This document shows positions 1 through 7,977 of a stretch of 64,000 nt of DNA, in pieces. Positions within the stretch are counted from its first letter, which is position 1. Each line of letters begins with the position of its first letter. Below the pieces are notes generated by a model. The model made no database searches and was not told the origin of the DNA. It worked only from the letters and a program-made list of their open reading frames with translations. The position numbers and the translations under genes were made by a program. Source of the stretch: DATGUP01 sp035301265 (GTDB lineage: Bacteria; Bacillota; Bacilli; Bacillales; Amphibacillaceae); the NCBI GenBank assembly GCA_035301265.1, contig DATGUP010000003.1, forward strand, positions 124,001 to 188,000. Reading direction: 5' to 3'.

Positions 1-1337
1 AGCATTTGCAAAGCGAGACACCATCGGTGCGGGATGTTAATCCGGATATTCCGCAAAGTGTGGAAAATATTGTTCTAAAAGCGACGACGAAGGATCCGTT
101 TCACCGCTACGAAACGGTAGACGAAATGGAAAACGCGCTCGATAGAGCTTTGGATCCGGCTTATATAAATGAAGAGAAATATGTTGCGCCATCCGAGGTC
201 GGAGAGGATACAAAAGCGATCCCGATCATTACAGATGATCCATTTTATCGGGATAGAGATGAGGATACAATTATCCATCCCGCTGACGGTGCAATGCAGG
301 CATCGCAACCGATTGGGAAAAAAAAGGCTAAGTCAAAAAAGAAGCGTAAATGGCCAATATTTGTTACCATTTTATTGGCCTTATTGGCGGCTGGCATCGC
401 TGCTATGTTTATTATTCCCGGAATATTACAGCCGAAAGATGTAGAAATTCCCGATGTGGTCGAAATGGCAGTTAACGATGCCTTAGATAAATTAGAAGAA
501 CATCAATTAATCGGTGAGAAAAAAACGATGCATTCTGATGATATTGAAGAAGGTCTTGTGATAAAAACGAATCCCGAAACCGGGCAAACGGTAAAAGAAG
601 GTACAACGGTCACGGTGTATGTCAGCGAAGGTAAAAAAAAGCAAGCGTTTGGTGATTATGTCGGGGAAGATTATAATCAAGTCAAGCGCATTCTTATGGA
701 GAGCGGCTATGCTGAGGAAAACATTATTTCCTACGAAAAGCCTTCCGATAAACCTAACGGTCAAATCATTACGCAATTGCAGCCTGATCCTGATGAGATG
801 GTTGTACCAGAGGAAACGCGAGTTATTTTTGAAATTAGCGGCGGACCTGAATCATTTAGTCTGAACAGTTTAAAAGGATTGACTGAAGCAGAAGCTAAGG
901 AAGAACTTGATGACCAAAATCTTAAGGCAAACATTATCGAAGAGCATTCCGAGGATATTCCAGAAGGAGAGGTTATTCGACAAGATCCTAAAGCTAATGC
1001 AGATATCGAAGAAGGTGACTCAGTTGATCTTTATATTTCACTCGGTCCAGACGAAAAATCGCCCGTATCTCATAAGGAAACATTTACTGTTTCATATCAC
1101 CCTGACTCCTCGGACGAGAATGAAGAGGAAGAAGAACCTGTCGAGCAGACAGTCCAAATATATATTGATGATATGGAACATGATATTGCTGATGTATATG
1201 AAGAAGATACGATCACAGAAGACACGGAATATTCCGTAACAGTCATCATTGCTCCTGAGTCACAAGCCGAACTAAAGGTCGTCCGTGACGGCGAAACCAT
1301 TATTCAAAAATCCATTTCTTACGAGGAAGGTGAATAA
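1..1337 (+). CDS. prkC: Serine/threonine protein kinase PrkC, 5' end outside window
   Basis: Membrane Ser/Thr kinase that senses peptidoglycan fragments and acts in germination and stationary-phase physiology. The frame is open from the window edge (codons from base 3), so most of the kinase domain is missing. What remains starts in the last kinase helices (NPDIPQSVENIVLKAT, DPFHRY). In the visible 443 residues a Lys-rich stretch and one membrane segment lie at about 105-140, three PASTA repeats at about 145-212, 213-281 and 282-351, and an acidic Ig-like tail follows. Its stop codon directly abuts rsgA. In B. subtilis the phosphatase prpC lies just upstream; that is not visible here. Confidence 0.95.
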   Translation, partial: HLQSETPSVRDVNPDIPQSVENIVLKATTKDPFHRYETVDEMENALDRALDPAYINEEKYVAPSEVGEDTKAIPIITDDPFYRDRDEDTIIHPADGAMQASQPIGKKKAKSKKKRKWPIFVTILLALLAAGIAAMFIIPGILQPKDVEIPDVVEMAVNDALDKLEEHQLIGEKKTMHSDDIEEGLVIKTNPETGQTVKEGTTVTVYVSEGKKKQAFGDYVGEDYNQVKRILMESGYAEENIISYEKPSDKPNGQIITQLQPDPDEMVVPEETRVIFEISGGPESFSLNSLKGLTEAEAKEELDDQNLKANIIEEHSEDIPEGEVIRQDPKANADIEEGDSVDLYISLGPDEKSPVSHKETFTVSYHPDSSDENEEEEEPVEQTVQIYIDDMEHDIADVYEEDTITEDTEYSVTVIIAPESQAELKVVRDGETIIQKSISYEEGE

Positions 1338-2219
1338 ATGAACGAGGGCAGGATTGTCAAAGCATTGAGCGGTTTTTACTATGTACAATCAGACGGCCAA
1401 ATTTATCAGTGCAGAGGGCGTGGTGTGTTTCGGAACAAAAAAATCATCCCGCTTGTTGGCGATTTTGTAACATTTACTATCCGCGAACATAACGAAGGTT
1501 ACATTACGAGCGTTAAACCGCGTAAAAACAAGCTCGTGCGTCCATCCATTGCTAACATCTCTCAGGCGATCATTTTGAGTTCGGCTGTCAAACCAGATTT
1601 TAACCCGTTGCTTTTAGACCGATTTCTTGTGTTAGTAGAAGCTAAAGGTATAAAACCGGTGATTTTCATATCGAAAATGGATATGGCGGATAAAGGATTG
1701 CATGATCGTCTTGTTGGCTATAAGCGAACCTATGAAAAAATCGGTTATTCAGTAGAATTATTCTCGATTAAAGATAAGCAAGGGCTAAGCCGGCTTAAGA
1801 TGTATTTTGCCGATCACGTTTCCGTTATTGCCGGACAATCAGGGGTCGGAAAATCTTCCTTGTTAAATGCACTTAAACCTTCGTTGAATTTAAAAACAGC
1901 CGATATATCCAAACCGTTGGGGAGAGGAAAGCATACGACACGTCACGTCGAACTTGTCGAAATATCGGATGGTCTTGTTGCTGATACTCCAGGTTTTAGC
2001 TCGCTCGATTTAAGGGAAATAGACTTGGAAAATCTTGCGAGCTGTTTTCCAGAAATAGCCTATAGACAAAGTGAATGTAAGTTTCGCGGCTGCATGCATT
2101 ATAAAGAGCCGCATTGTGCCGTGAAACAAGCTGTGGAAAATGAGGAGATTGCTTCTTTTAGATATGAGCATTATGTCAACCTATATGAAGAAATTCAGTC
2201 AAGAAAGCCGAGGTATTAG
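1338..2219 (+). CDS. rsgA: Ribosome small-subunit-dependent GTPase RsgA (YloQ/CpgA)
   Basis: Circularly permuted GTPase of late 30S ribosome assembly. The motif order shows the permutation: G4 SKMD at 112-115 comes before the P-loop GQSGVGKS at 166-173 and DTPGF at 216-220. An N-terminal OB-fold occupies about 1-65. The C-terminal zinc knuckle has Cys247, Cys252, His254 and Cys260. At 293 residues it has the family length. The ATG follows the prkC stop with no gap, and GAGGAAGGTG lies just upstream within prkC. It is a PrkC substrate in B. subtilis, which fits the pairing. Confidence 0.97.
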   Translation: MNEGRIVKALSGFYYVQSDGQIYQCRGRGVFRNKKIIPLVGDFVTFTIREHNEGYITSVKPRKNKLVRPSIANISQAIILSSAVKPDFNPLLLDRFLVLVEAKGIKPVIFISKMDMADKGLHDRLVGYKRTYEKIGYSVELFSIKDKQGLSRLKMYFADHVSVIAGQSGVGKSSLLNALKPSLNLKTADISKPLGRGKHTTRHVELVEISDGLVADTPGFSSLDLREIDLENLASCFPEIAYRQSECKFRGCMHYKEPHCAVKQAVENEEIASFRYEHYVNLYEEIQSRKPRY

Positions 2220-2220
2220 T

Positions 2221-2883
2221 ATGATTAAAATAGCACCATCGATATTAGCAGCTGATTTTGCTCATTTGGCAGCGGAAATTACCGATGTGGAAAAAGGCGG
2301 TGCTGATTACATTCACGTAGATGTCATGGACGGTCATTTTGTTCCTAATATAACGTTTGGCCCATTAGTTGTAGAAGCGATTCGACCTGTCACAACTTTA
2401 CCGCTGGATGTACATCTGATGATCGACCGTCCGGATGATTATATCCCGATGTTTGCAAATGCTGGCGCCTCTATTTTGACAGTCCATCAAGAAGCGTCTG
2501 TTCATTTACATCGAACGATTCAAATGATTAAACATTACGGTGTCAAAGCAGGTGTTGCGATTAATCCGGCTACTCCTCTGATGATGGTTAAAGAAGTGCT
2601 TCATGACGTTGATCTTGTTTTAATTATGACGGTTAATCCCGGATTTGGTGGGCAGTCGTTTATTGACAATACAGTCGATAAAATTAAACAGCTGGCGACT
2701 TGGCGAGAAGAAAGCGGTGCCGCATTTGAGATCGAGGTGGACGGCGGAATAAACGCTGCTACAGCGAAACGTTGTGTCCGCGCTGGAGCCGACGTACTCG
2801 TTGCCGGTAGTGCCATTTTTAACCATAATGACCGGCATCAAGCGATTGAAACTATTAAAAGTTCTGCAGGAATAGACCAATGA
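2221..2883 (+). CDS. rpe: Ribulose-phosphate 3-epimerase
   Basis: Interconverts D-ribulose 5-phosphate and D-xylulose 5-phosphate in the pentose phosphate pathway. The 220-residue TIM-barrel protein starts MIKIAPSILAADF, carries HVDVMDGHFVPN at about 32-43 (metal-binding His and catalytic Asp), DVHLM at about 63-67, and the phosphate-binding loop NPGFGGQ followed by EVDGGIN. The open frame extends upstream into rsgA, but the ATG at 2221, one base after the rsgA stop and preceded by GAGGT, gives the family length. It overlaps thiN by four bases (ATGA). Confidence 0.97.
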   Translation: MIKIAPSILAADFAHLAAEITDVEKGGADYIHVDVMDGHFVPNITFGPLVVEAIRPVTTLPLDVHLMIDRPDDYIPMFANAGASILTVHQEASVHLHRTIQMIKHYGVKAGVAINPATPLMMVKEVLHDVDLVLIMTVNPGFGGQSFIDNTVDKIKQLATWREESGAAFEIEVDGGINAATAKRCVRAGADVLVAGSAIFNHNDRHQAIETIKSSAGIDQ

Positions 2884-3566
2884 ACATACGTACCGCAGCA
2901 ATCGTCGGCAATGGTCCACCTGAATTAATTCCTGATTTGGGCGGTATAGCTAACGAGATCGATATTTGGATTGGAGCAGACCGCGGTGCCTTAACAATTA
3001 TCAACCATAATATTCGTCCAGATGTGGCGATAGGTGACTTTGACTCGACGTCTAATGAAGAAAAAAAGAGGATTCAACAACAATCGGTCCGCTATGCTAC
3101 ATTTCCAAGTGAAAAAGATTATACAGATTTGGAGCTGGCCTTGTTCGAGGCTTTCCGATTCAACCCAGATAAGATTTACCTTTTTGGTACGACAGGAGGG
3201 CGATTAGACCATACTCTTATCAATATCCAATTATTGTATCACATCGCCAAAAAAAATATCTTAGGCATCATGATTGATAAAAACAATCAGCTGAGGTTAA
3301 CCTTACCGGGGCGGCATACGATACATCAGGATAACATGTTTTCGCATATTTCTTTTATACCATATTCCCGTTATGTATCAGGTCTTACGTTAAGAGGTTT
3401 TTATTACACATTGACGAATGAAACGATTTCTTGGGGTTCCACTCTCTCAATATCCAATAAGCTTCTTTCAAATTATGGTACTTTTTCATATCACGAAGGC
3501 ATATTATTAGTAGTAAAGAGTCGTGATGGTTTATCCAAAGCGATTTCAACGCGTGCTCGTTTGTAA
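2880..3566 (+). CDS. thiN: Thiamine diphosphokinase
   Basis: Transfers pyrophosphate from ATP to thiamine, giving thiamine diphosphate. The 228-residue protein shows the family motifs DFDS (53-56), EKDYTDLELAL (about 79-89) and GGRLDHTL (about 106-113), then a C-terminal beta-rich thiamine-binding domain. It is translationally coupled to rpe through an ATGA overlap, and spoVM follows 17 bases after its stop. Confidence 0.94.
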   Translation: MNIRTAAIVGNGPPELIPDLGGIANEIDIWIGADRGALTIINHNIRPDVAIGDFDSTSNEEKKRIQQQSVRYATFPSEKDYTDLELALFEAFRFNPDKIYLFGTTGGRLDHTLINIQLLYHIAKKNILGIMIDKNNQLRLTLPGRHTIHQDNMFSHISFIPYSRYVSGLTLRGFYYTLTNETISWGSTLSISNKLLSNYGTFSYHEGILLVVKSRDGLSKAISTRARL

Positions 3567-3583
3567 AAGAGGAGGGGGAACTC

Positions 3584-3667
3584 ATGAAATTTTATACGAT
3601 TAAACTCCCAAGATTTATCGGTGGTTTTGTTCGGGCTATTATCAGTACATTTAAAAGAGACAAATAA
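3584..3667 (+). CDS. spoVM: Stage V sporulation protein M (SpoVM), 27 aa
   Basis: A 27-codon gene, preceded by AGGAGGGGG and in the same position as spoVM in B. subtilis (after thiN, before divergent rpmB). The peptide begins MKFYTIKLPRFIGGFVRA and ends KRDK, matching the amphipathic SpoVM helix including the helix-breaking Pro9 and the basic tail. SpoVM recognises the convex curvature of the forespore outer membrane and anchors SpoIVA for coat and cortex assembly. CATATTAT at 3500-3507, inside thiN, resembles a SigE -10, but I see no good -35, so mother-cell control is an inference. Its presence indicates a spore former. Confidence 0.93.
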   Translation: MKFYTIKLPRFIGGFVRAIISTFKRDK

Positions 3668-3671
3668 ACAG

Positions 3672-3706
3672 GCTTTTGCCATTTAGCATGGCAGAAGCTT
3701 ATTTTT
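3672..3706 (+). terminator. Terminator after spoVM
   Basis: The stem GCTTTTGCCAT (3672-3682) pairs with ATGGCAGAAGC (3688-3698) with one G-T pair, and a T-rich tail follows. It closes the prkC-to-spoVM unit. Confidence 0.75.
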
Positions 3707-3714
3707 ATGAATAA

Positions 3715-3743
3715 AAAAGCATCCATCATCCATGGATGCTTTT
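3715..3743 (-). terminator. Bidirectional terminator of rpmB
   Basis: A perfect 12-bp stem, AAAAGCATCCAT (3715-3726) and ATGGATGCTTTT (3732-3743), has a 5-base loop. Read on the minus strand it ends in a T-run just after the rpmB stop. It can also act as a second stop for transcripts coming from spoVM. Confidence 0.85.
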
Positions 3744-3748
3744 ATCCT

Positions 3749-3937
3749 TTATACCCGCTTCACTTTGCCTGATTTAAGGGCGCGCGCCGATACGTAAACA
3801 CGTTTTGGTTTCCCATCTACCATAATTCGCGCCTTTTGGACGTTTGCTTTCCACTTGCGTTTATTCGCATTCATAGCATGAGAACGCTTGTTTCCCGTGC
3901 GAGTTTGGCGTCCAGTCACAACACATTTTCTTGCCAT
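3749..3937 (-). CDS. rpmB: 50S ribosomal protein L28
   Basis: 62-residue ribosomal protein of the large subunit, starting MARKCVVTGRQTRTGN and ending SARALKSGKVKRV, typical for Bacillales L28. Only one cysteine is present, so this is the form without the zinc-binding CxxC pairs. AGGAGG sits 8 bases upstream of the ATG (minus strand, about 3945-3951). It is the only intact gene on the minus strand in this window, as in B. subtilis. Confidence 0.98.
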   Translation of the reverse strand: MARKCVVTGRQTRTGNKRSHAMNANKRKWKANVQKARIMVDGKPKRVYVSARALKSGKVKRV

Positions 3938-3982
3938 GCTCTATTCCTCCTACTCATGGTGTGTAAGTTTTCTATCTTATTC

Positions 3983-4011
3983 AATTTATCACAAGCTGTG
4001 TAGAATTGCAA
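3983..4011 (-). promoter_or_regulatory. Probable SigA promoter of rpmB
   Basis: On the minus strand TTGCAA is followed after 17 bases by TAAATT, with TGA just before the -10 (extended -10). The expected start lies about 30 bases upstream of the ribosome binding site. Confidence 0.5.
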
Positions 4012-4185
4012 TACGGTTAAACGCTAGAAACGCATTATTAAAGAGAAATAGCTTGACAGCGAGCGGAAAATCATCCATTGTTAAAAGAGGTAAATACGAC
4101 ATGAAAGACTGGCTTTTAAAATGAGTGCGCTTGTAGTAAAATGATTTCATAGATCATTAGGAGCAGGTCCTAAAGGAGGATGATT

Positions 4186-4548
4186 ATGTCCATTGAGCTC
4201 CATACAAATGACGGCCGCATTAGCATTACCAATGAAGTGATTGCCACGATTGCTGGTGGTGCAGCAATCGAATGCTACGGGATTGTCGGCATGGCTTCCA
4301 AAAGCCAGATTAGAGATGGAATAGCCGAAATCCTCAGAAAAGAAAACTTTTCCCGCGGTGTCGTTGTACGTCAGGAAGATAACCATTTGCATATTGACAT
4401 GTATATCATTGTTAGCTATGGAACGAAAATTTCTGAAGTGGCCCACAATGTTCAATCACAGGTCATATACAATTTGAATCAATCGTTGGGTCTTGACATC
4501 GATTCGGTCAATATTTATATTCAAGGGGTTCGCGTAGCAAAAGATTAA
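4186..4548 (+). CDS. yloU: Asp23/YloU family envelope stress protein
   Basis: A 120-residue Asp23/Gls24-family protein of uncertain biochemical role. The family sequence is evident in GRISITNEVIATIAGGAA, CYGIVGM and the C-terminal VNIYIQGVRV. AAAGGAGG at 4172-4179 would be too close to the ATG at 4180, so the ATG at 4186 (MSIELHTN) is the better start. It lies 40 bases before fakA, a pairing widely conserved in Firmicutes. TAAAAT at 4137-4142 could be a -10, but the matching -35 is poor. Confidence 0.92.
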   Translation: MSIELHTNDGRISITNEVIATIAGGAAIECYGIVGMASKSQIRDGIAEILRKENFSRGVVVRQEDNHLHIDMYIIVSYGTKISEVAHNVQSQVIYNLNQSLGLDIDSVNIYIQGVRVAKD

Positions 4549-4588
4549 CGGATTAAGATACGCGTGCAGTAGCAGAGGAGGAAGTAAA

Positions 4589-6253
4589 GTGACGGTACAG
4601 ACATTGGATGCCAAAACATTTATACAGATGGTCCTAGCCGGGGCACGCCATTTAAAAAATAATGCGGATAAAATCGACGCTTTGAATGTATTTCCCGTAC
4701 CGGATGGTGATACAGGGACAAATATGAATTTATCGATGACATCCGGTGCAAATGAAGTGAAAAAAATTGCCAATGATGATGTTTCCGAAGTGGCTCAAGC
4801 TTTCGCAAACGGACTGTTGATGGGAGCTAGGGGTAATTCCGGTGTGATTTTATCACAAATTTTCCGCGGTTTTGCCAAAGGGATTGATAATAAGAAGCAC
4901 CTCAACGCCAATGACTTGGCCACTGCCTTTGACAGTGGTGTTAAAACAGCTTACAAAGCCGTCATGAAACCGGTCGAGGGAACGATTTTAACGGTTGCTC
5001 ACGACGCCGCTAATCAAGCCGTCAAAGTTGCAAATCGCGAAAAAGACATTGTGCGCATGATGGAACAAGTGCTCCAAGAAGCTAAATCTTCGCTTAAGCG
5101 GACACCCGATTTGTTGCCTGTATTGAAAGAAGTTGGTGTTGTCGATTCCGGCGGCCAGGGGCTTGTTACGATTTATGAAGGATTTTTGGCAGCATTGAAA
5201 GGTGAAGCGCTGCCTGAAGAGGAAAATGAAGACATCACGATGGATGATATGATCAGCGCTGAGCACCATAAGCTGGCCCAGGACTTTATGAATACTGATG
5301 ACATTGAATATGGCTATTGCACCGAATTTATGGTTAAATTTGAGCAAGACAAACTGGCGGACCATCCGTTTGATGAAACGGCTTTTCGCGATGAATTAAG
5401 CGAACACGGTGATTCGCTTTTAGTCGTAGCTAGCGATGATCTCGTAAAGGTGCATATCCATGCTGAATATCCTGGAGATGTTCTGACGATCGGTCAGCGA
5501 TACGGCAGCTTGATCAATATGAAAATAGAAAATATGCGTGAACAACATACAGCGATTGTTGGTAAAGAGATGGAGAAAAGGCCAAAAGAAACTAAGGCGG
5601 CATACGGCATTGTAACTGTTGCCACAGGATCGGGTTTAAAATCGCTTTTTGAAAGTCTTGGAGCAACCGTCGTCATCAAAGGTGGTCAGACGATGAATCC
5701 GAGCACGAAGGATATCGCCGAGGCGATTGAGAAAGCAAATGCGCAAAACATCTTCGTTTTACCAAATAATAAAAACATTGTGATGGCAGCTGAGCAAGCG
5801 GCGGATATAGCTGATGCCAATGTTGCCGTTGTTCCGACACAGACGATTCCCCAAGGAATTAGCGCATTACTAGCTTTTCATCCTGATCGAAATCTACAAG
5901 AAAATAAAGACATGATGGACAATGCTAAAATGCAAGTTAAATCTGGGCAAGTAACTTATGCTGTGCGCGATACGACCATCGACGGAATGACGATTGAAAA
6001 AGGTCATTTTATGGGCATTGCCGATGGAAAAATAAAAGCGACGCATCAAGATAAAATGGAAACAGCCCGTGCCTTACTTGCTGATATGATCACCGAAGAT
6101 GATGAGCTTTTGACAATTTTACAAGGCGAGGAGACGAGCGATAGCGAAGTGAAGCAGCTCGTTGATCATGTCGAAAAAACTTATGATGACGTTGAAGTGG
6201 AAATACATCGAGGCAATCAACCTATTTATGCATATATATTTTCTGTTGAATAA
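4589..6253 (+). CDS. fakA: Fatty acid kinase subunit FakA (YloV, DhaK-like)
   Basis: ATP-binding subunit of fatty acid kinase, which phosphorylates FakB-bound fatty acids so that exogenous or recycled fatty acids can enter phospholipid synthesis. The N-terminal DhaL domain (about 1-200) shows DGDTGTNM at 39-46 (Mg-ATP ligands) and GARGNSGVILSQ at 79-90. A middle domain with paired CTEF and HIHAEYPG elements and a C-terminal FakA domain follow. At 554 residues it has the usual length. The start is GTG, preceded by GAGGAGG. No fakB lies nearby. Confidence 0.93.
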   Translation: MTVQTLDAKTFIQMVLAGARHLKNNADKIDALNVFPVPDGDTGTNMNLSMTSGANEVKKIANDDVSEVAQAFANGLLMGARGNSGVILSQIFRGFAKGIDNKKHLNANDLATAFDSGVKTAYKAVMKPVEGTILTVAHDAANQAVKVANREKDIVRMMEQVLQEAKSSLKRTPDLLPVLKEVGVVDSGGQGLVTIYEGFLAALKGEALPEEENEDITMDDMISAEHHKLAQDFMNTDDIEYGYCTEFMVKFEQDKLADHPFDETAFRDELSEHGDSLLVVASDDLVKVHIHAEYPGDVLTIGQRYGSLINMKIENMREQHTAIVGKEMEKRPKETKAAYGIVTVATGSGLKSLFESLGATVVIKGGQTMNPSTKDIAEAIEKANAQNIFVLPNNKNIVMAAEQAADIADANVAVVPTQTIPQGISALLAFHPDRNLQENKDMMDNAKMQVKSGQVTYAVRDTTIDGMTIEKGHFMGIADGKIKATHQDKMETARALLADMITEDDELLTILQGEETSDSEVKQLVDHVEKTYDDVEVEIHRGNQPIYAYIFSVE

Positions 6254-6256
6254 CCG

Positions 6257-6284
6257 AAGCGATGGCATGGCACCATCGCTTTTG
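6257..6284 (+). terminator. Terminator after fakA
   Basis: AAGCGATGG (6257-6265) pairs perfectly with CCATCGCTT (6273-6281), followed by a short T-run. It separates yloU-fakA from the serine dehydratase genes. Confidence 0.75.
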
Positions 6285-6372
6285 TGTCTTAGCTGACCCG
6301 TGTGATTATTTAGCTAAATTTTGCTATTATAAACTGTAGATGGTTATATTTTACATTGGTGGTGATCTTGTC

Positions 6373-7035
6373 ATGAAATACCAATCGGTTTTTGATATTA
6401 TCGGCCCGGTCATGATCGGTCCGTCCAGCTCGCATACCGCTGGAGCAGCGCGCATTGGGAAAGCAGCCCGTCACTTGTTTGGAAAAGATATAACGTGGGC
6501 ACGCATTCATTTGTATGAATCGTTTGCGAAAACGTATAAAGGGCATGGAACCGATTTTGCTCTTGCTGGGGGGCTGCTTGGGTTTGATACGGATGATCCC
6601 CGCATGAATCAGGCGTTGGATTTGGCAAAGGAAAAAGGAATCGATATTCGTTTTATTGAAGATCCAGCGAAAATGCCGCACCCGAACACAGCCAGAGTCA
6701 TCATTGGGAATGAATCTGAAGAGCAGGAACTAGTCGGTGTTTCCATTGGCGGTGGGAAAGTGGAAATTACTGAATTAAACGGGTTTGAACTGCGGTTGTC
6801 CGGCTCACATCCGGCGATTCTTATCATGCATAATGATCGGTTTGGAGCGATTGCTTCGGTTACAAATATTCTCGCCAGACACGAAATCAATATCGGACAC
6901 ATGGAAGTAAACCGAAAAGACGTCGGTAAGGAAGCGCTAATGGTAATCGAAGTCGACCAAAACGTATCCGATGATGTGTTAAAAGAGCTGGAAAATGCTG
7001 ATCACATTAGACAAATCGCAAAATTATCCAGCTGA
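6373..7035 (+). CDS. sdaAB: L-serine dehydratase, iron-sulfur dependent, beta subunit
   Basis: With SdaAA it deaminates L-serine to pyruvate and ammonia. The N-terminal part carries GPSSSHTAGAARIGKAA at about 17-33. The C-terminal part (about 149-220) is an ACT regulatory domain (IASVTNILARHEINIGHMEV). The frame is open upstream to 6340, but the ATG at 6373 gives 220 residues, the family length, with GGTGGTGAT upstream. sdaAA starts 15 bases after the stop. Confidence 0.96.
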   Translation: MKYQSVFDIIGPVMIGPSSSHTAGAARIGKAARHLFGKDITWARIHLYESFAKTYKGHGTDFALAGGLLGFDTDDPRMNQALDLAKEKGIDIRFIEDPAKMPHPNTARVIIGNESEEQELVGVSIGGGKVEITELNGFELRLSGSHPAILIMHNDRFGAIASVTNILARHEINIGHMEVNRKDVGKEALMVIEVDQNVSDDVLKELENADHIRQIAKLSS

Positions 7036-7050
7036 TGGGAGGGGTGCGAC

Positions 7051-7926
7051 ATGTTTCGTTCTGTGAAAGAGTTAGTCGATATCGCAGAAAAAAACAACAT
7101 ATCAATCTCCGAAGTCATGATTCGTCGGGAAATGGATATGCAAGAAAAGGCACGAGAAGTCATTATTAAAGAAATGGATAAAAACCTGCAAGTGATGGAA
7201 AATGCTGTGGAGCGCAGTTTGCATGGTATTGAATCAGTCACAGGCTTGACCGGTGGGGATGCCGTTTTACTGCAACAATACATGAAAGATAAAACACCGT
7301 TGTCAGGCAGCTTACTTCTGGATGCTGTCTCCAAAGCAATGGGGACGAATGAAGTCAATGCGGCTATGGGCACGATCTGCGCGACTCCAACTGCAGGAAG
7401 TGCCGGTTGTGTACCGGGTACATTGTTTGCGGTTAAAAACAGATTGAACCCAACGCGAGAACAAATGATTCGCTATCTATTCACAGCGGGCGCGTTTGGG
7501 CTCGTCGTCGCTAACAATGCGTTTATTTCTGGAGCGACAGGCGGATGTCAGGCTGAAGTTGGCTCAGCGGGTGCCATGGCATCAGCGGCTATCGTCGAAA
7601 TGGCAGGAGGCACACCACAGCAATCGGCTGAGGCGTTTGCGATCACATTAAAAAACATGCTTGGACTTGTCTGCGATCCTGTAGCTGGTCTTGTTGAAGT
7701 ACCGTGTGTAAAACGTAATGCAGCTGGCTCTGCATTAGCCATTGTATCCGCTGACATGGCGCTGGCTGGAATTACGAGCACGGTTCCATGCGATGAAGTT
7801 ATCGGCGCTATGTACCGCATCGGCAAACAGATGCCATCAAGCCTTCGAGAAACAGGGGAGGGCGGGTTGGCAGATACCCCGACTGGTCGAATGTTAAAGG
7901 AAAAGATATTCGCTTCATCGACATGA
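7051..7926 (+). CDS. sdaAA: L-serine dehydratase, iron-sulfur dependent, alpha subunit
   Basis: Catalytic [4Fe-4S] subunit. Conserved cysteines lie at 110 and 120 (CATPTAGSAGC), 166 (GGC) and 208 and 219 (CDPVAGLVEVPC); some of them ligate the cluster in this family. Length is 291 residues. GGGAGGGG precedes the ATG. I see no convincing hairpin after the stop, and the recG promoter -35 overlaps the end of this gene. Confidence 0.96.
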   Translation: MFRSVKELVDIAEKNNISISEVMIRREMDMQEKAREVIIKEMDKNLQVMENAVERSLHGIESVTGLTGGDAVLLQQYMKDKTPLSGSLLLDAVSKAMGTNEVNAAMGTICATPTAGSAGCVPGTLFAVKNRLNPTREQMIRYLFTAGAFGLVVANNAFISGATGGCQAEVGSAGAMASAAIVEMAGGTPQQSAEAFAITLKNMLGLVCDPVAGLVEVPCVKRNAAGSALAIVSADMALAGITSTVPCDEVIGAMYRIGKQMPSSLRETGEGGLADTPTGRMLKEKIFASST

Positions 7927-7947
7927 CCTCTTTTTTCAAGATATAAT
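7918..7947 (+). promoter_or_regulatory. Probable SigA promoter of recG
   Basis: TCGACA (7918-7923), 18 bases, then a perfect TATAAT (7942-7947). The -35 lies in the last codons of sdaAA and the -10 in the intergenic gap, about 31 bases before the recG start. Confidence 0.55.
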
Positions 7948-7977
7948 GGCAGACACTTACATGAGAGAGTGATTGAT

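Noticed and set aside
2140..2220. 27-codon upstream extension of rpe inside rsgA
   Set aside because: The residues are not family-like, and the ATG at 2221 with GAGGT gives the normal 220-residue length.
3888..4124. 78-codon plus-strand frame overlapping rpmB
   Set aside because: Its first part is antisense to rpmB; no ribosome binding site, no recognisable protein, and it crosses the rpmB promoter region.
4101..4124. Seven-codon frame MKDWLLK with AAGAGG upstream, before yloU
   Set aside because: Too short to support as a gene; no attenuator hairpin follows it.
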